Assembly: GCF_012516375.2 (NCBI RefSeq)
Contig: NZ_CP051204.2
Span: forward strand, 310,001 to 374,000
DNA from: Chitinophaga oryzae
GTDB taxonomy: Bacteria > Bacteroidota > Bacteroidia > Chitinophagales > Chitinophagaceae
Length of the DNA stretch: 64,000 nt
Reading direction: 5' to 3'
In this document: piece after piece, positions 21,063-29,539 of the stretch
How the letters are laid out: each line of letters opens with the position of its first letter
Numbering within the stretch: the first letter of the stretch is position 1
Notes under the pieces: generated by a model
The model's input: the letters and a program-made list of their open reading frames with translations, nothing else
What the model was told of the DNA's origin: nothing
Database searches by the model: none
Made by a program: the position numbers and the translations under genes

Positions 21063-21156
21063 ACGGTGAAGTTAACAGATTTCCGGAAAAAAGCCCGGGG
21101 GGTGAGTCCCGGGCGATGGAATGGGGGTAACCTTACTGGAGGAAACAGAAATGATA

Positions 21157-22572
21157 TTATAAAGCGGCTGCCTGGCGGACGGTGTCGAAAGACCATGTTT
21201 TGGTGACGGCGCCGTTTTCGAAGACGGTTTCGAGGAGGTCTTCCAGTTCGGGCGCCTCGTCGGTGCCGAGGGTTTTGAAGGCGCCGTTTTCTTTCACCAG
21301 TTTCAGTTTGCCGGCTTTGGATTTCTTAAAGGAGGTTTGCAGTTGGCCGTTGGCGTCCATTTCCACCGGCATTTTCTGTACGTTGATGCCTTTGCCGTTG
21401 ACTTCTGCGTAGGAGCATTTCAGCGCAAATTCCTGGGTGTCGCGGTTAACGCGCTGGAGCAGTGCGCCGCCCATGCCGAGTACCAGGTTTTCGGCGCTGA
21501 TGCCGGCTTTTTTAAGGGCTTCGAAGATACCGGGGATGGAAGAGTAGCTAATGCCATCGCCTTGTATCACGCGGACCTGTGGTGGTAATACTTTGTAGCC
21601 TTTTTCGTTAACGGTGAAGCCGAATTTGTTCATGAGGATATCGAACACCCGCAGCAGGGTTTGTACCGGATCGCCGCTGTCGGGGCGGATAACGAGGGTG
21701 CCCTGCCGGCTGAGGATCTGTTCTTTCAGTTCGGTGCCCCAGTACTCTTCGCAGGCGCGGAAGATATTGTAGGAGTCAGATACGCAGGCGATGGTGCCTG
21801 TTGGGAAGGTGTTGAGCACATGTTTGAAGATGTCCAGCTCTCCCGGTTCTCCCAGCATGGTGACGATAGAGTGTTCCGTAGCGGGGATGGACAGGCCCGG
21901 CGCGGTAGCGGCGTTGTAATACCGTTTGGCGAAGATGGAAGCAGCGATGGTGTCGCTGCCGGAGAAGCTGACCAGGTGGGCGCTGCCGCCGATGCCGGCG
22001 CTTTCCACAGAGCTGGCGCCCCGGAAGCCGAAGTCGTTGAGGACAAAGTCGATGCCCGCAAAGGCGGCGGCGCTGGCCGTATCGTCATAGTAGCGTTTCA
22101 CCACTTTTTTGATTTCCCTGGAGAGGGAGGCTACGGTGCAGGGATACCATACCTGCATGAGCAGCGTTTCCAGGAAGTTGGTGAGCCAGTAACATTCGGG
22201 GTCGGTGTTTTCGATGGTCATGAGCACATTTCGTACAGGCACCACTGTTCCTTCGGGGACGGCTTTGATGCGTACCGGCAGTTTACCGCCGTGTTTGCTG
22301 ATGATGTATTCAAAGCGGCTGCGGTCAAATACATCGTCGCGACCGAACACTTCTTTCAGGGTAACGGCAGCTTCATCCAGTTTTTCTTTGGTGAAGACCA
22401 CGCCTTCGAGGTATTCTTTCAGGAAATACTGCAGGCCATAGAACACCGTTTCATCGAATTTACCACCGCGGCTTTCCAGGTAGGAGTAGATATGTTGTGT
22501 GCCGGGGATGTATAATTTATGGTGGGAGTATTTGTAAGCATCAGCGAGGAGGATGAGATTTTCCTTTGTCAT
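21157..22572 (-). CDS. nadV: nicotinamide phosphoribosyltransferase (NAMPT/NadV)
   Basis: Converts nicotinamide and PRPP to NMN, the first step of nicotinamide salvage. About 471 residues from the ATG at 22572, as in eukaryotic NAMPT; an upstream in-frame ATG would overlap the previous gene. Catalytic and binding residues are visible: H234 in SIPATEHSIVT (human H247), D180 in NDFGFRGASS, D207 in SGSDTIA, and the DSGDPVQT loop. Follows NadM-Nudix by 22 bp, giving an NMN-making enzyme next to an NMN-using enzyme. Confidence 0.95.
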   Translation of the reverse strand: MTKENLILLADAYKYSHHKLYIPGTQHIYSYLESRGGKFDETVFYGLQYFLKEYLEGVVFTKEKLDEAAVTLKEVFGRDDVFDRSRFEYIISKHGGKLPVRIKAVPEGTVVPVRNVLMTIENTDPECYWLTNFLETLLMQVWYPCTVASLSREIKKVVKRYYDDTASAAAFAGIDFVLNDFGFRGASSVESAGIGGSAHLVSFSGSDTIAASIFAKRYYNAATAPGLSIPATEHSIVTMLGEPGELDIFKHVLNTFPTGTIACVSDSYNIFRACEEYWGTELKEQILSRQGTLVIRPDSGDPVQTLLRVFDILMNKFGFTVNEKGYKVLPPQVRVIQGDGISYSSIPGIFEALKKAGISAENLVLGMGGALLQRVNRDTQEFALKCSYAEVNGKGINVQKMPVEMDANGQLQTSFKKSKAGKLKLVKENGAFKTLGTDEAPELEDLLETVFENGAVTKTWSFDTVRQAAAL

Positions 22573-22594
22573 GACAGTAAGTTTTAAGTTCTTC

Positions 22595-23500
22595 TTATTT
22601 AGCATATTTGTCAACCAGGCGTTGAAACAACGGGAGGTGTGTGTCAGCGAGTTCTTGTTTTTTGATCAGTTCCGGTATATCCGTTACCGTTATCCACCGT
22701 ACTTCCGCCAGGTCGTCGCCGGCTGCCGGCTCGCCGTAGAGCAGGTCTGTAGCGAAGAGGGTGGTAATGATTTTATTTGTTTCGGAGCGGTAGCGCCAGT
22801 CGTCTATTCTCACGGAGGCTACATATTCCATGGCGCTGGTCTCCACGTTGCCGCATTCTTCCCGGAGTTCCCTTGCGGCGGCCGTTTCGAAGCATTCGTC
22901 GGTGGGGTCGGAGAATCCGCCGGGCAGCCGCCAGTTGTTTTCGTTGGGTTTGCGGCCTACCAGCAGCTGTTGTTTGTTGTTTCTGAACAGGGCGATGTCC
23001 ACGGTGGCATATACGGCGGGGAAGAGGTTATAGGTGTTGTAGATGATGCCGGCGCGGAACTCTTCGGTGTCAAATACTTTATCAGACAAGGCTTCCCGCA
23101 TGGCGGTAGCGTTGTAGTCTTTCACCGGCGGCAGCGCTTCTGTGGGGTAGCGGCCGGAATAGGTGCCCATGAAGCTGTCGCGGCTGCCGTAGAGGACGAA
23201 AGTTTCGTGCGGAAAGTTGTTGTGCAGCAGTTCGTCCAGCTTTTTGGACCAGATGGTATCATATTTCTGATCGCTCAGGGGAAGAATAATGATTTCGGGG
23301 AACTGTTGTTTGATCATGCGCTCGCGGGTGTAGTAGTCGAGCGGGTTTTTACGGCTGCCTTTTACGGGGCTGACGCCGAGGATGATCAGTACACGGTTGT
23401 GTTTCATTTTCACCTGCCGGATCAGTTCAAGGTGACCTTCATGAAGGGAAGGTGTCTGAAACCGGGCTATAATAACTCCTGTGGGCTTTGTTGTTTGCAT
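22595..23500 (-). CDS. bifunctional NMN adenylyltransferase / Nudix hydrolase (NadM-Nudix)
   Basis: 301 residues. The N-terminal nucleotidyltransferase domain has ARFQTPSLHEGH (H20-x-G22-H23) and a NATAMR motif near residue 130, so it should make NAD from NMN and ATP. The C-terminal Nudix domain has GGFSDPTDECFETAAAREL followed by REECG, a near-canonical Nudix box with one extra residue between the first Gly and Glu. Fusions of this kind in cyanobacteria hydrolyse ADP-ribose. First gene of the salvage operon; a 21-bp palindrome lies 12 bp before its ATG. Confidence 0.9.
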   Translation of the reverse strand: MQTTKPTGVIIARFQTPSLHEGHLELIRQVKMKHNRVLIILGVSPVKGSRKNPLDYYTRERMIKQQFPEIIILPLSDQKYDTIWSKKLDELLHNNFPHETFVLYGSRDSFMGTYSGRYPTEALPPVKDYNATAMREALSDKVFDTEEFRAGIIYNTYNLFPAVYATVDIALFRNNKQQLLVGRKPNENNWRLPGGFSDPTDECFETAAARELREECGNVETSAMEYVASVRIDDWRYRSETNKIITTLFATDLLYGEPAAGDDLAEVRWITVTDIPELIKKQELADTHLPLFQRLVDKYAK

Positions 23501-23511
23501 ATCCGAGCTAT

Positions 23512-23532
23512 TTTGTGTATTTGTTACACAAA
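23512..23532. promoter_or_regulatory. 21-bp palindromic operator upstream of nadM-Nudix
   Basis: TTTGTGTA-TTTGT-TACACAAA: two perfect 8-bp arms around a 5-bp spacer, ending 12 bp before the nadM ATG. It overlaps the -7 element of the promoter below, so a bound regulator would block transcription. The Nudix regulator encoded just upstream is the obvious candidate (inference). Confidence 0.75.
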
Positions 23533-23559
23533 TGTATGAAGGGAAATAATATCAGCAAA
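23529..23559 (-). promoter_or_regulatory. Bacteroidetes-type promoter of the NAD-salvage operon
   Basis: On the minus strand TTTG (23559-23556), then exactly 19 bp, then TACATTTG (23536-23529). This fits the Bacteroidetes consensus TTTG-N19-TAnnTTTG. It lies 29 bp upstream of the nadM start. Confidence 0.75.
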
Positions 23560-23563
23560 ATAT

Positions 23564-23584
23564 TTTTTGTAAAAAATACACAAA
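23564..23584. promoter_or_regulatory. second, imperfect operator copy
   Basis: TTTTTGTA-AAAAA-TACACAAA: the same right arm and spacing as the palindrome at 23512, with a left arm matching at 6 of 8 positions. Centre-to-centre distance is 52 bp (about five helical turns). It sits just upstream of the -33 element. Confidence 0.55.
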
Positions 23585-23828
23585 ATATTTTAAATGATTG
23601 ATTTATAATTATTTAAATAGATTGGCGGTCTTTTGTTTCTCATCCCCTTTGCTGATTTTATAGGCTGATCATTCTGTGGTGCCAGTAAACATTTTGTTTT
23701 TGCGGTTGAGGAAATAGTTCCTTTTGTGACGCATGGGCTTGGCCGGCCGGTATAGTCCGCAATCGATAGCGCTCTATTGATGACTCTCCCATGCCCAGCA
23801 GCCCCAGGTCATTATTATATGCTTCCCG
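23585..23828. other. intergenic stretch between nudix regulator and nadM operon
   Basis: About 240 bp with no open frame of note, no clear hairpin and no further operator copy. I see nothing assignable here. Confidence 0.4.
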
Positions 23829-23869
23829 AAATCAAAAAACCAAAAATCAAAAAATCCCTAAATCTCAAA
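23829..23869 (-). repeat. low-complexity GATTTTTT repeat at the 3' end of the Nudix regulator gene
   Basis: On the minus strand the regulator stop codon lies inside GAGATTTAGGGATTTTTT, continued by GATTTTTGGTTTTTTGATTT. The same word pattern follows comB (29531-29580) and DoxX (29620-29665). Here no complementary second arm is nearby. Confidence 0.6.
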
Positions 23870-24544
23870 CGCCATTCCTTCCTTCTTCAGCTTAAAATAC
23901 TGTTCTTCATTGAAGCTGAAAAGTTTGGCGGGGCGGCCTTGTGACACTTGTTTTTGTTTTTCGTTGTGGGCGATCAGGATGCCGAGGTGATTTATTTTTT
24001 TCTGGAAGTTCCGGCGATCGATGGGCCGGTCCAGCAGTGTTTCATAAAGTTTTTCCAGGTCGGCGATGGGGAATTTTTTATCCAGCAGTTCAAAGCCGAT
24101 GGGTTCATAACGGATTTTATTGCGGAGCCTTTGAACGGCTACATCTATAATGGTGGCATGGTCGAAGGCGAGGGACGGCAGTTCCTTGATATTGAACCAG
24201 GAGGCGTCTTCTGCGTCGGAGCTGGCCGCCAGTTTGAAGTTGGTGGGGTTTACCAGGCCGAAGTAGGCAACGGACACCACTCTCCCTCTGGGGTCCCGGC
24301 CCGGCAGGCCGAAGGTGTACAGTTGCTCGAGGTAGTTGATATTCACGCCGGCTTCGGTCAGCAGTTCCCGGGTAACGGCCGTTTCGAGGGATTCGGCGTC
24401 CAGCACGAATCCGCCGGGCAGCGCCCAGCTGTGCAGATACGGGTCTATAGTGCGTTTGATCAACAGCACAACGATGCCTTCCCTGGGGATATATCCGAAT
24501 ACGACCGCGTCTACGGTTAACCTGATGTTTTGTACTACTGGCAA
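23858..24544 (-). CDS. Nudix-domain transcriptional regulator (NrtR-like)
   Basis: 228 residues. The N-terminal Nudix-like domain (about 1-140) has GGFVLDAESLETAVTREL followed by LTEAG. The first Glu of the REUxEE metal motif is replaced by Thr, so catalysis is probably lost, as is common in NrtR/AraR-type regulators. The C-terminal ~80 residues (ADLEKLYETLLDRPIDRRNF...GRPAKLFSF) match the winged-helix domain that follows in these regulators. It lies directly upstream of the NAD-salvage operon, whose promoter carries a palindrome. Likely an ADP-ribose- or NAD-related sensor repressing that operon; a sugar-responsive role cannot be excluded. Confidence 0.82.
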   Translation of the reverse strand: MPVVQNIRLTVDAVVFGYIPREGIVVLLIKRTIDPYLHSWALPGGFVLDAESLETAVTRELLTEAGVNINYLEQLYTFGLPGRDPRGRVVSVAYFGLVNPTNFKLAASSDAEDASWFNIKELPSLAFDHATIIDVAVQRLRNKIRYEPIGFELLDKKFPIADLEKLYETLLDRPIDRRNFQKKINHLGILIAHNEKQKQVSQGRPAKLFSFNEEQYFKLKKEGMAFEI

Positions 24545-24556
24545 ACTGCTAACGGA

Positions 24557-24967
24557 TTATTTTGCTTTAATATAGTTTTCAACCTGGGCGGTGCCCTTGT
24601 GTAAATTTACGAATAACGGGTTTTTCACCGGATCGAATACGATAATGGTATTCATGGACCATACGTCCTGCGGAGCAGGCATCTCGATCATTACTTCGAG
24701 GCCGTTGGTCCTGCGGAACAGCAGGCTGTCTTTCCCGGCGATGTGAGGCTTAAAGCCCTGCTGATCCAGGTAGTCGGTGATTTCCTTGCGCAAGCGCAGT
24801 GCGGAGTCCATCTCCGGGCTGGCGGCCGGCTTGAATTCCCGGTATACATAACTTTTCTCTGTGATCACATCATAGGCGTCTTTATTTACCTGGTGGTCAT
24901 TACGGGTAGGGTTACACGCAAAGAGCAGGCAGGTGGCGGCGGTCAGGACGGATAATAATATTTTCAT
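24557..24967 (-). CDS. hypothetical lipoprotein
   Basis: 136 residues with a lipoprotein signal (MKILLSVLTAATCLLFAC, lipidated C18). The mature part is a mixed alpha/beta domain with no family I recognise (LRKEITDYLDQQGFKPHIAG, EVMIEMPAPQDVWSMNTIIVF). Lies 12 bp upstream of the Nudix regulator and 11 bp after the NTF2-like gene on the same strand, so the three may be co-transcribed. Confidence 0.6.
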   Translation of the reverse strand: MKILLSVLTAATCLLFACNPTRNDHQVNKDAYDVITEKSYVYREFKPAASPEMDSALRLRKEITDYLDQQGFKPHIAGKDSLLFRRTNGLEVMIEMPAPQDVWSMNTIIVFDPVKNPLFVNLHKGTAQVENYIKAK

Positions 24968-24978
24968 GATAAGTGGCT

Positions 24979-25374
24979 TTAATGTTCGTAGCAGCCGTAA
25001 TTGCGCTGCCGGTATATTTTTCCTTCGCGGAATTCGATGACGGTACAGATGAAAGCTTTCATCACCTGTCCCCTTCTGTATTTGCCCGCATCTACGCCTA
25101 TTTCCCCGGTCCAGTTGGCTTCCACTACAAGGGTATTGCCGTTTTGTACCGCTTTCAGTACGCTGTAATGCTGGGATTTCAGGATCAGTTTATTGGTGGC
25201 CATACTGTCGAGCATGAGTTCAAAATTCCTTTGTTTGACTTCGGCTGACAACTGGTTGGGATATTCTGTCTGAATAACGCCCGGATGAAAGATATTGGCA
25301 AACTCGGCCGGATCTGCTGAAAAGTTTTCGAGCAGTTGGAAATACCGGTATACGAGGGCCAGTTTTTCGTCCAT
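24979..25374 (-). CDS. NTF2-like / SnoaL-type protein
   Basis: 131 residues of the cone-shaped NTF2-like fold: an N-terminal helix pair (LALVYRYFQLLENF...EFANIFHPGVIQTEYPN), then beta strands VEANWTGEIGV, AFICTVIEFREGKIYRQRNYGCYE. The C-terminal pattern FREGKIxRQRNYxCYE is typical of SnoaL-like proteins. Could be a small isomerase or ligand-binding protein; specific role unknown. Confidence 0.75.
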   Translation of the reverse strand: MDEKLALVYRYFQLLENFSADPAEFANIFHPGVIQTEYPNQLSAEVKQRNFELMLDSMATNKLILKSQHYSVLKAVQNGNTLVVEANWTGEIGVDAGKYRRGQVMKAFICTVIEFREGKIYRQRNYGCYEH

Positions 25375-25502
25375 TTACAGGGATGCGTTGAATGAATAAC
25401 AAATAAAGCAGGGCGTATGTACGCGATGCAATCTGCGAATTTATAAAATTCGTGTAAATGTAACTCATTCCTGCTCATGTAAAACGATGTGAGCGGCGGG
25501 AT

Positions 25503-26828
25503 TTATTTTCTGGCGGTAGTGGCGCTGAACGCCAGTTTTTCCATATTATCCGTTTTGCCGATGATATCGTACACCAGTTTGAGGACGGTGAGTGTGCCGT
25601 CGTAGTTGAGTTTGTCCGGTTTATCGCCGGGTTCGGGAGTGCCTTTATGGGCGTTGGTGTAGAAGTAGAGAACGGGGATGTTCTTTTTATAAAAGGAAAG
25701 GTGGTCTGAAGTGCCGGCGCCGGTGGAGTCGTAAACGACTTTGGTGTCTTTGGCGGCTACGCTGCCGATGATGGCGGGCCATCCGGCGGAAGAGCTGATG
25801 CCGCCGATCTGTACGCCCCTGGAGGCGTCCAGGTCGCCGATGATGTCCATATTAATCATATAGTTCACCTGCGAGAGATCGATGCCTCCGCTGTGGGCCG
25901 TAAACCAGGCGGAACCTGCCAGGCCTTCTTCCTTACCGGAGAAAGCGATGATAGCGATGTTGTGGTTTTTGAGGCGGGCGGATTTGAGCAGCCGGGCCAG
26001 TTCCAGCAGGGCGGCGGTGCCGCTGGCATTGTCATCGGCGCCGGGGTAGATCGTATTGTTTTCGCCTTTGCCGAGGTGGTCGTAATGTGCCCCGATGATC
26101 ACGGTTTTGGGCGCTTTGTTGTCGATATAGCCGATCACATTGGTGCCGGTGACTTTTACCGCTTTGAAGGCGATTTTCATATCGATCTGGAAAGCGTTGG
26201 CGTCGTCGTTGCCGAGTATTTTGCTGATGTCGCTGCTGACCCAGACGGCGGGGATGCCGGCGGATTTGACGGATTGTTTGTGCCAGCTGCTGACTTCCGC
26301 GGGTGTTTCCTGTCCGTTGTAGAAAATAACGGCGGAAGCGCCGGATTTAGCTGCCACCTCCGTTTCCCGGAGATACAGTTCCATCCTGCTTTTATTGGGG
26401 TCGGCTTCTATTTCTTTAACATTTATTAACCAGATATTATCCGGTTCGTTGACCGCGGGGAGTACTTCGCCTTTGGCGCTTTTACCGGCGCTGAAGGGCA
26501 ATGCGATGAACTGTTTGCCCGGAACCAGCTTTTGATGGTTAAGGTTCAGCGTGCAGTTGTCCGGTTCGCGTCCTTCGCGGATGGTGAAGGTCTGCAGGAA
26601 GCCGTTGTCCCCTTTGGGGCTGACGCCTGTTTGTTCGAGTTGGGAAGAAAGATAGGCAGCGGCCAGTTGTTCGCCGGGGGCGCCGGTCTGGCGGCCTTCC
26701 AGCTTGTCGCTGCAGAGGTAGGTGACATGCGTTTGCAGATTGGACAGGGTTTTCCGGTCATTTTTTTTCTGTGCACCTACGAACAAGGTAGTACATACCA
26801 GTGGTAACAGCCAGGTTATCTTTTTCAC
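25503..26828 (-). CDS. secreted M28-family zinc aminopeptidase
   Basis: 441 residues, beginning with a GTG start (MKKITWLLPLVCTTLFVGAQ signal peptide). A protease-associated (PA) insert lies in the first half (about residues 130-230). The zinc ligands of family M28 are visible: H in GAHYDHLG, D in GADDNASG, the catalytic/zinc Glu pair in GKEEGLAGS, D in NMDIIGD and H in TSDHLSF. Acts outside the cytoplasm on peptide N-termini. The next gene is divergent. Confidence 0.9.
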   Translation of the reverse strand: MKKITWLLPLVCTTLFVGAQKKNDRKTLSNLQTHVTYLCSDKLEGRQTGAPGEQLAAAYLSSQLEQTGVSPKGDNGFLQTFTIREGREPDNCTLNLNHQKLVPGKQFIALPFSAGKSAKGEVLPAVNEPDNIWLINVKEIEADPNKSRMELYLRETEVAAKSGASAVIFYNGQETPAEVSSWHKQSVKSAGIPAVWVSSDISKILGNDDANAFQIDMKIAFKAVKVTGTNVIGYIDNKAPKTVIIGAHYDHLGKGENNTIYPGADDNASGTAALLELARLLKSARLKNHNIAIIAFSGKEEGLAGSAWFTAHSGGIDLSQVNYMINMDIIGDLDASRGVQIGGISSSAGWPAIIGSVAAKDTKVVYDSTGAGTSDHLSFYKKNIPVLYFYTNAHKGTPEPGDKPDKLNYDGTLTVLKLVYDIIGKTDNMEKLAFSATTARK

Positions 26829-26998
26829 GCAATCTTTTTTGGGTCTGGTGCAAAATTACGAATTACCCCCTGCTAATAGCGCAACCGGGGCAAGTTCTTT
26901 TTTAAGCTCCTGTTGCATTTCAAGTATGTTTAATATGATATTGGTCTGAAAACGGTCATTCGCCGGGAGCGGTTTATCTTTCATAAAAGGCAAATCCC

Positions 26999-27006
26999 TA
27001 TTTTTG
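26999..27006 (+). promoter_or_regulatory. possible -7 element of gcvT
   Basis: TATTTTTG, fitting TAnnTTTG, 20 bp before the gcvT ATG. No good TTTG -33 match at 19-21 bp upstream. Confidence 0.35.
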
Positions 27007-27026
27007 CCCCGTTTTAAAAACAAAGT

Positions 27027-28115
27027 ATGAAAAACACACCTTTTACACAGAAGCACATTGCATTGGGCGCCAAGATGGCTCCTTTTGCGGGTTACAACAT
27101 GCCAATCTCCTATACGGGCATCAATGACGAGCACCAGGCGGTACGTACCAACGCCGGTGTGTTTGACGTGAGCCATATGGGTGAGTTTATTTTGAAAGGT
27201 GAAAATGCGCTGGACCTGATTCAACGGGTGACTACCAACGACGCCTCCAAACTGACTGCCGGCAAAGCCCAGTACAGCTCTTTGCCCAACAACGAAGGCG
27301 GCCTGGTAGACGACCTGCTGGTATATTGCATTGAAGAAAACAACGTGTATATGCTGGTGGTGAATGCCAGCAATATTGAAAAAGACTGGAACTGGATCAG
27401 CCAGTTCAACACCAAAGGGGTGGAAATGCATGATATTTCCGACAAAACCTGCCTGCTGGCCATCCAGGGACCTAACGCCACCAGCATCCTGCAGCCCCTG
27501 ACAGAAGTAGATATCGTCAACCTGAAATATTACACTTTCGCCAAAGGCGTTTTTGCAGGTGTTCCGAACGTGGTGATCAGCGCTACCGGTTACACCGGCG
27601 CGGGCGGCATCGAAATTTATTTCGAAGACAAAGACGGCGCAGCAGACAAAATCTGGGACGCTATCTTCGCTGCTGGCGGCCCTAAAGGTCTGAAACCCAT
27701 CGGCCTGGGCGCCCGCGACACCCTCCGCCTGGAAATGGGCTTCTGCCTGTACGGTAACGACATCGACGACCGTACCTCCCCGATGGAAGCCGGCCTGGGA
27801 TGGATCACCAAATTCACCAAAGACTTCCCCTCCCGCGCTATCTTCGAAAAACAGAAAGCAGAAGGGGTGTCCCAGAAACTGGTAGGCTTCGAAATGGTGG
27901 ACAAAGGCATCGCCCGTCATGACTATGAAATCAAAGACGCCGCTGGCAATGTGATTGGCCGTGTTACCTCCGGTACCCAATCCCCTTCTTTAGGCAAGGC
28001 TATCGGTCTGGGCTACGTGAAAACAAGCCATGCCGCCCTGGACAGCGAGATATTTATCGCCGTAAGAGACAAAGCACTGAAAGCAAAAGTGGTGAAAGTG
28101 CCTTTCCTCGGCTAG
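27027..28115 (+). CDS. gcvT: glycine cleavage system T protein (aminomethyltransferase)
   Basis: Transfers the methylene group from H-protein-bound aminomethyl to tetrahydrofolate. 362 residues, normal length. Family signatures are present: [13 protein letters not shown] near the N-terminus, [41 protein letters not shown] and the C-terminal [19 protein letters not shown]. gcvH and gcvP are not adjacent, which is common in Bacteroidota. Followed by a long inverted repeat. Confidence 0.96.
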   Translation: MKNTPFTQKHIALGAKMAPFAGYNMPISYTGINDEHQAVRTNAGVFDVSHMGEFILKGENALDLIQRVTTNDASKLTAGKAQYSSLPNNEGGLVDDLLVYCIEENNVYMLVVNASNIEKDWNWISQFNTKGVEMHDISDKTCLLAIQGPNATSILQPLTEVDIVNLKYYTFAKGVFAGVPNVVISATGYTGAGGIEIYFEDKDGAADKIWDAIFAAGGPKGLKPIGLGARDTLRLEMGFCLYGNDIDDRTSPMEAGLGWITKFTKDFPSRAIFEKQKAEGVSQKLVGFEMVDKGIARHDYEIKDAAGNVIGRVTSGTQSPSLGKAIGLGYVKTSHAALDSEIFIAVRDKALKAKVVKVPFLG

Positions 28116-28155
28116 GAATAGCGGGTGAAAGTTATTAACTTAGGCACGCAAAGCA

Positions 28156-28300
28156 TCACGCAAAGACGCAAAGCAACAAAGACGCAAAGGAGTTAAAGAG
28201 ATTAAAACAGTAAACAAAGGAACAAATGTTTGTTCTTTGCTTTTGTTCTCTTTTCCTATGTTTCTTCTTTGCGTCTTTGTTGCTTTGCGCCTTTGCGTGA
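28156..28300. repeat. 34-bp inverted repeat built from (A/G)CGCAAAG words
   Basis: Left arm 28156-28189 (TCACGCAAAGACGCAAAGCA...) and right arm 28267-28300 are complementary at 33 of 34 positions, with a 77-bp loop. Each arm is itself made of GCAAAG units. Lies between gcvT and the SRPBCC gene. Could act as a strong RNA hairpin or be a dispersed repeat element; unknown origin. Confidence 0.9.
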
Positions 28301-28325
28301 CGAGAACTTATTTATTGCCATATCT

Positions 28326-28799
28326 ATGCCTACTATTCATTTGACTACCGTTATCCATGCGCCGTTAGAGAGGGTGTATGACCTGAGCCGGAGTATTACC
28401 CTGCATAAACGCAGCATGTCACACATGCAGGAAGAAGCCGTCAAGGGCCGGACCAATGGTCTGATCCGGTTGAACGAAACAGTCACCTGGCGCGCCAAAC
28501 ACATCGGAAAAATACGGGAACTGACAACGAAGATCACTGCCATGAAGGAAGGAGAACATTTTACCGACGAAATGACGGAAGGAGATTTTACCCATCTGAA
28601 ACATGAGCACCATTTCAAGGAAATAGGTAACGGTACCGTAATGATCGATATCATGGATTTTGGCACTCCCTACGGCTGGTTCGGGCGGATGTTTGAACGG
28701 TTTTATCTCAAAAAATACATGACCCGCCTGCTGAAACACCGGAATGATGTTATTAAGGACTATGCGGAGAGCGAAAAGTGGAGAGTCGTCCTTGATTAA
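28326..28799 (+). CDS. SRPBCC (START-like) domain protein
   Basis: 157 residues from the ATG at 28326. A longer frame starting at 28230 would run through the repeat arm and is unlikely. The helix-grip fold is recognisable: an N-terminal strand PTIHLTTVIHAPLERVYDLSRSITLH, central TVTWRAKHIGKIRELTTKI, and a long C-terminal helix RFYLKKYMTRLLKHRNDVIKDY. Similar to polyketide cyclase/START-like ligand-binding proteins; ligand unknown. Ends 17 bp before comB. Confidence 0.8.
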   Translation: MPTIHLTTVIHAPLERVYDLSRSITLHKRSMSHMQEEAVKGRTNGLIRLNETVTWRAKHIGKIRELTTKITAMKEGEHFTDEMTEGDFTHLKHEHHFKEIGNGTVMIDIMDFGTPYGWFGRMFERFYLKKYMTRLLKHRNDVIKDYAESEKWRVVLD

Positions 28800-28816
28800 T
28801 GCATAAATGCAATTGA

Positions 28817-29539
28817 ATGACAACTAGCAACAAACCCAGCCTGGAAGTATGTTTATCCCCGGCTTTATTACATCTCTATGATGTGAAAAACAGCATCGTA
28901 GTCATCATCGATGTACTGCGCGCTACCTCTACTATCTGCACCGCCCTGTACAATGGAGCAACGAGCGTAATACCGGTAGCCACTGTGGAAGAATGTGTGA
29001 ACATCGGCCGCGCGATAGGCGGTATCACCGCCGGCGAGCGCGATGGTAAAGTGGCAGAAGGACTGGTGCACGGTAACTCTCCTTTTGAATATCCCCGGGA
29101 GTTTATCGAAAATAAAACACTGGTACTGACTACCACCAACGGAACGAAACTGTTGCACATGGCCAAAGACGCCATCGGGATCGTTACCGGCTCCTTTCCC
29201 AATATCAGCGCCGTATGCGACTACCTGGCCGCACAGGGACAAAACGTGGTCCTCGGCTGCGCCGCCTGGAAAGACCGTGTCAATATGGAAGACACCCTCT
29301 TCGCCGGCGCCGTGGTGAGCCGCATCCGCGAACATTTTGATGTTAACTGTGATTCTGCTATTGCCGCAGAAACGCTGTACGACGCTACAAAAGGAGATAT
29401 CTATACCTACATGCGGCAGGCCTCCCACTACCAGCGCCTCGCTAAATACGGGCTGGAGAAAGATATTGCTTACTGCCTCACGCCTGACGGCGCCAATGTG
29501 CTGCCCATCTTCAGAAACGGAGAGCTGGTGGGGATTTAG
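28817..29539 (+). CDS. comB: ComB-family 2-phosphosulfolactate phosphatase
   Basis: 240 residues with the ComB signatures VVIIDVLRATSTICTALYNGA near the N-terminus, NSPFEYP, LTTTNGTKLL and ENVVLGCAAWKDRVNMEDTLFAGAV-type core. In methanogens ComB dephosphorylates phosphosulfolactate on the way to coenzyme M. In Bacteroidota its substrate is uncertain; sulfonolipid metabolism is one possibility (inference). The last codon and stop (ATT TAG) are part of a low-complexity repeat. Confidence 0.9.
   Translation: MTTSNKPSLEVCLSPALLHLYDVKNSIVVIIDVLRATSTICTALYNGATSVIPVATVEECVNIGRAIGGITAGERDGKVAEGLVHGNSPFEYPREFIENKTLVLTTTNGTKLLHMAKDAIGIVTGSFPNISAVCDYLAAQGQNVVLGCAAWKDRVNMEDTLFAGAVVSRIREHFDVNCDSAIAAETLYDATKGDIYTYMRQASHYQRLAKYGLEKDIAYCLTPDGANVLPIFRNGELVGI

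Noticed and set aside
28156..28300. GCAAAG repeat as an IS end or CRISPR
   Set aside because: No transposase nearby and no regularly spaced unique spacers.
28230..28325. N-terminal extension of the SRPBCC protein
   Set aside because: The extension is encoded by the inverted-repeat arm (translated as LRLCCFAPLRDE); the ATG at 28326 fits the family.
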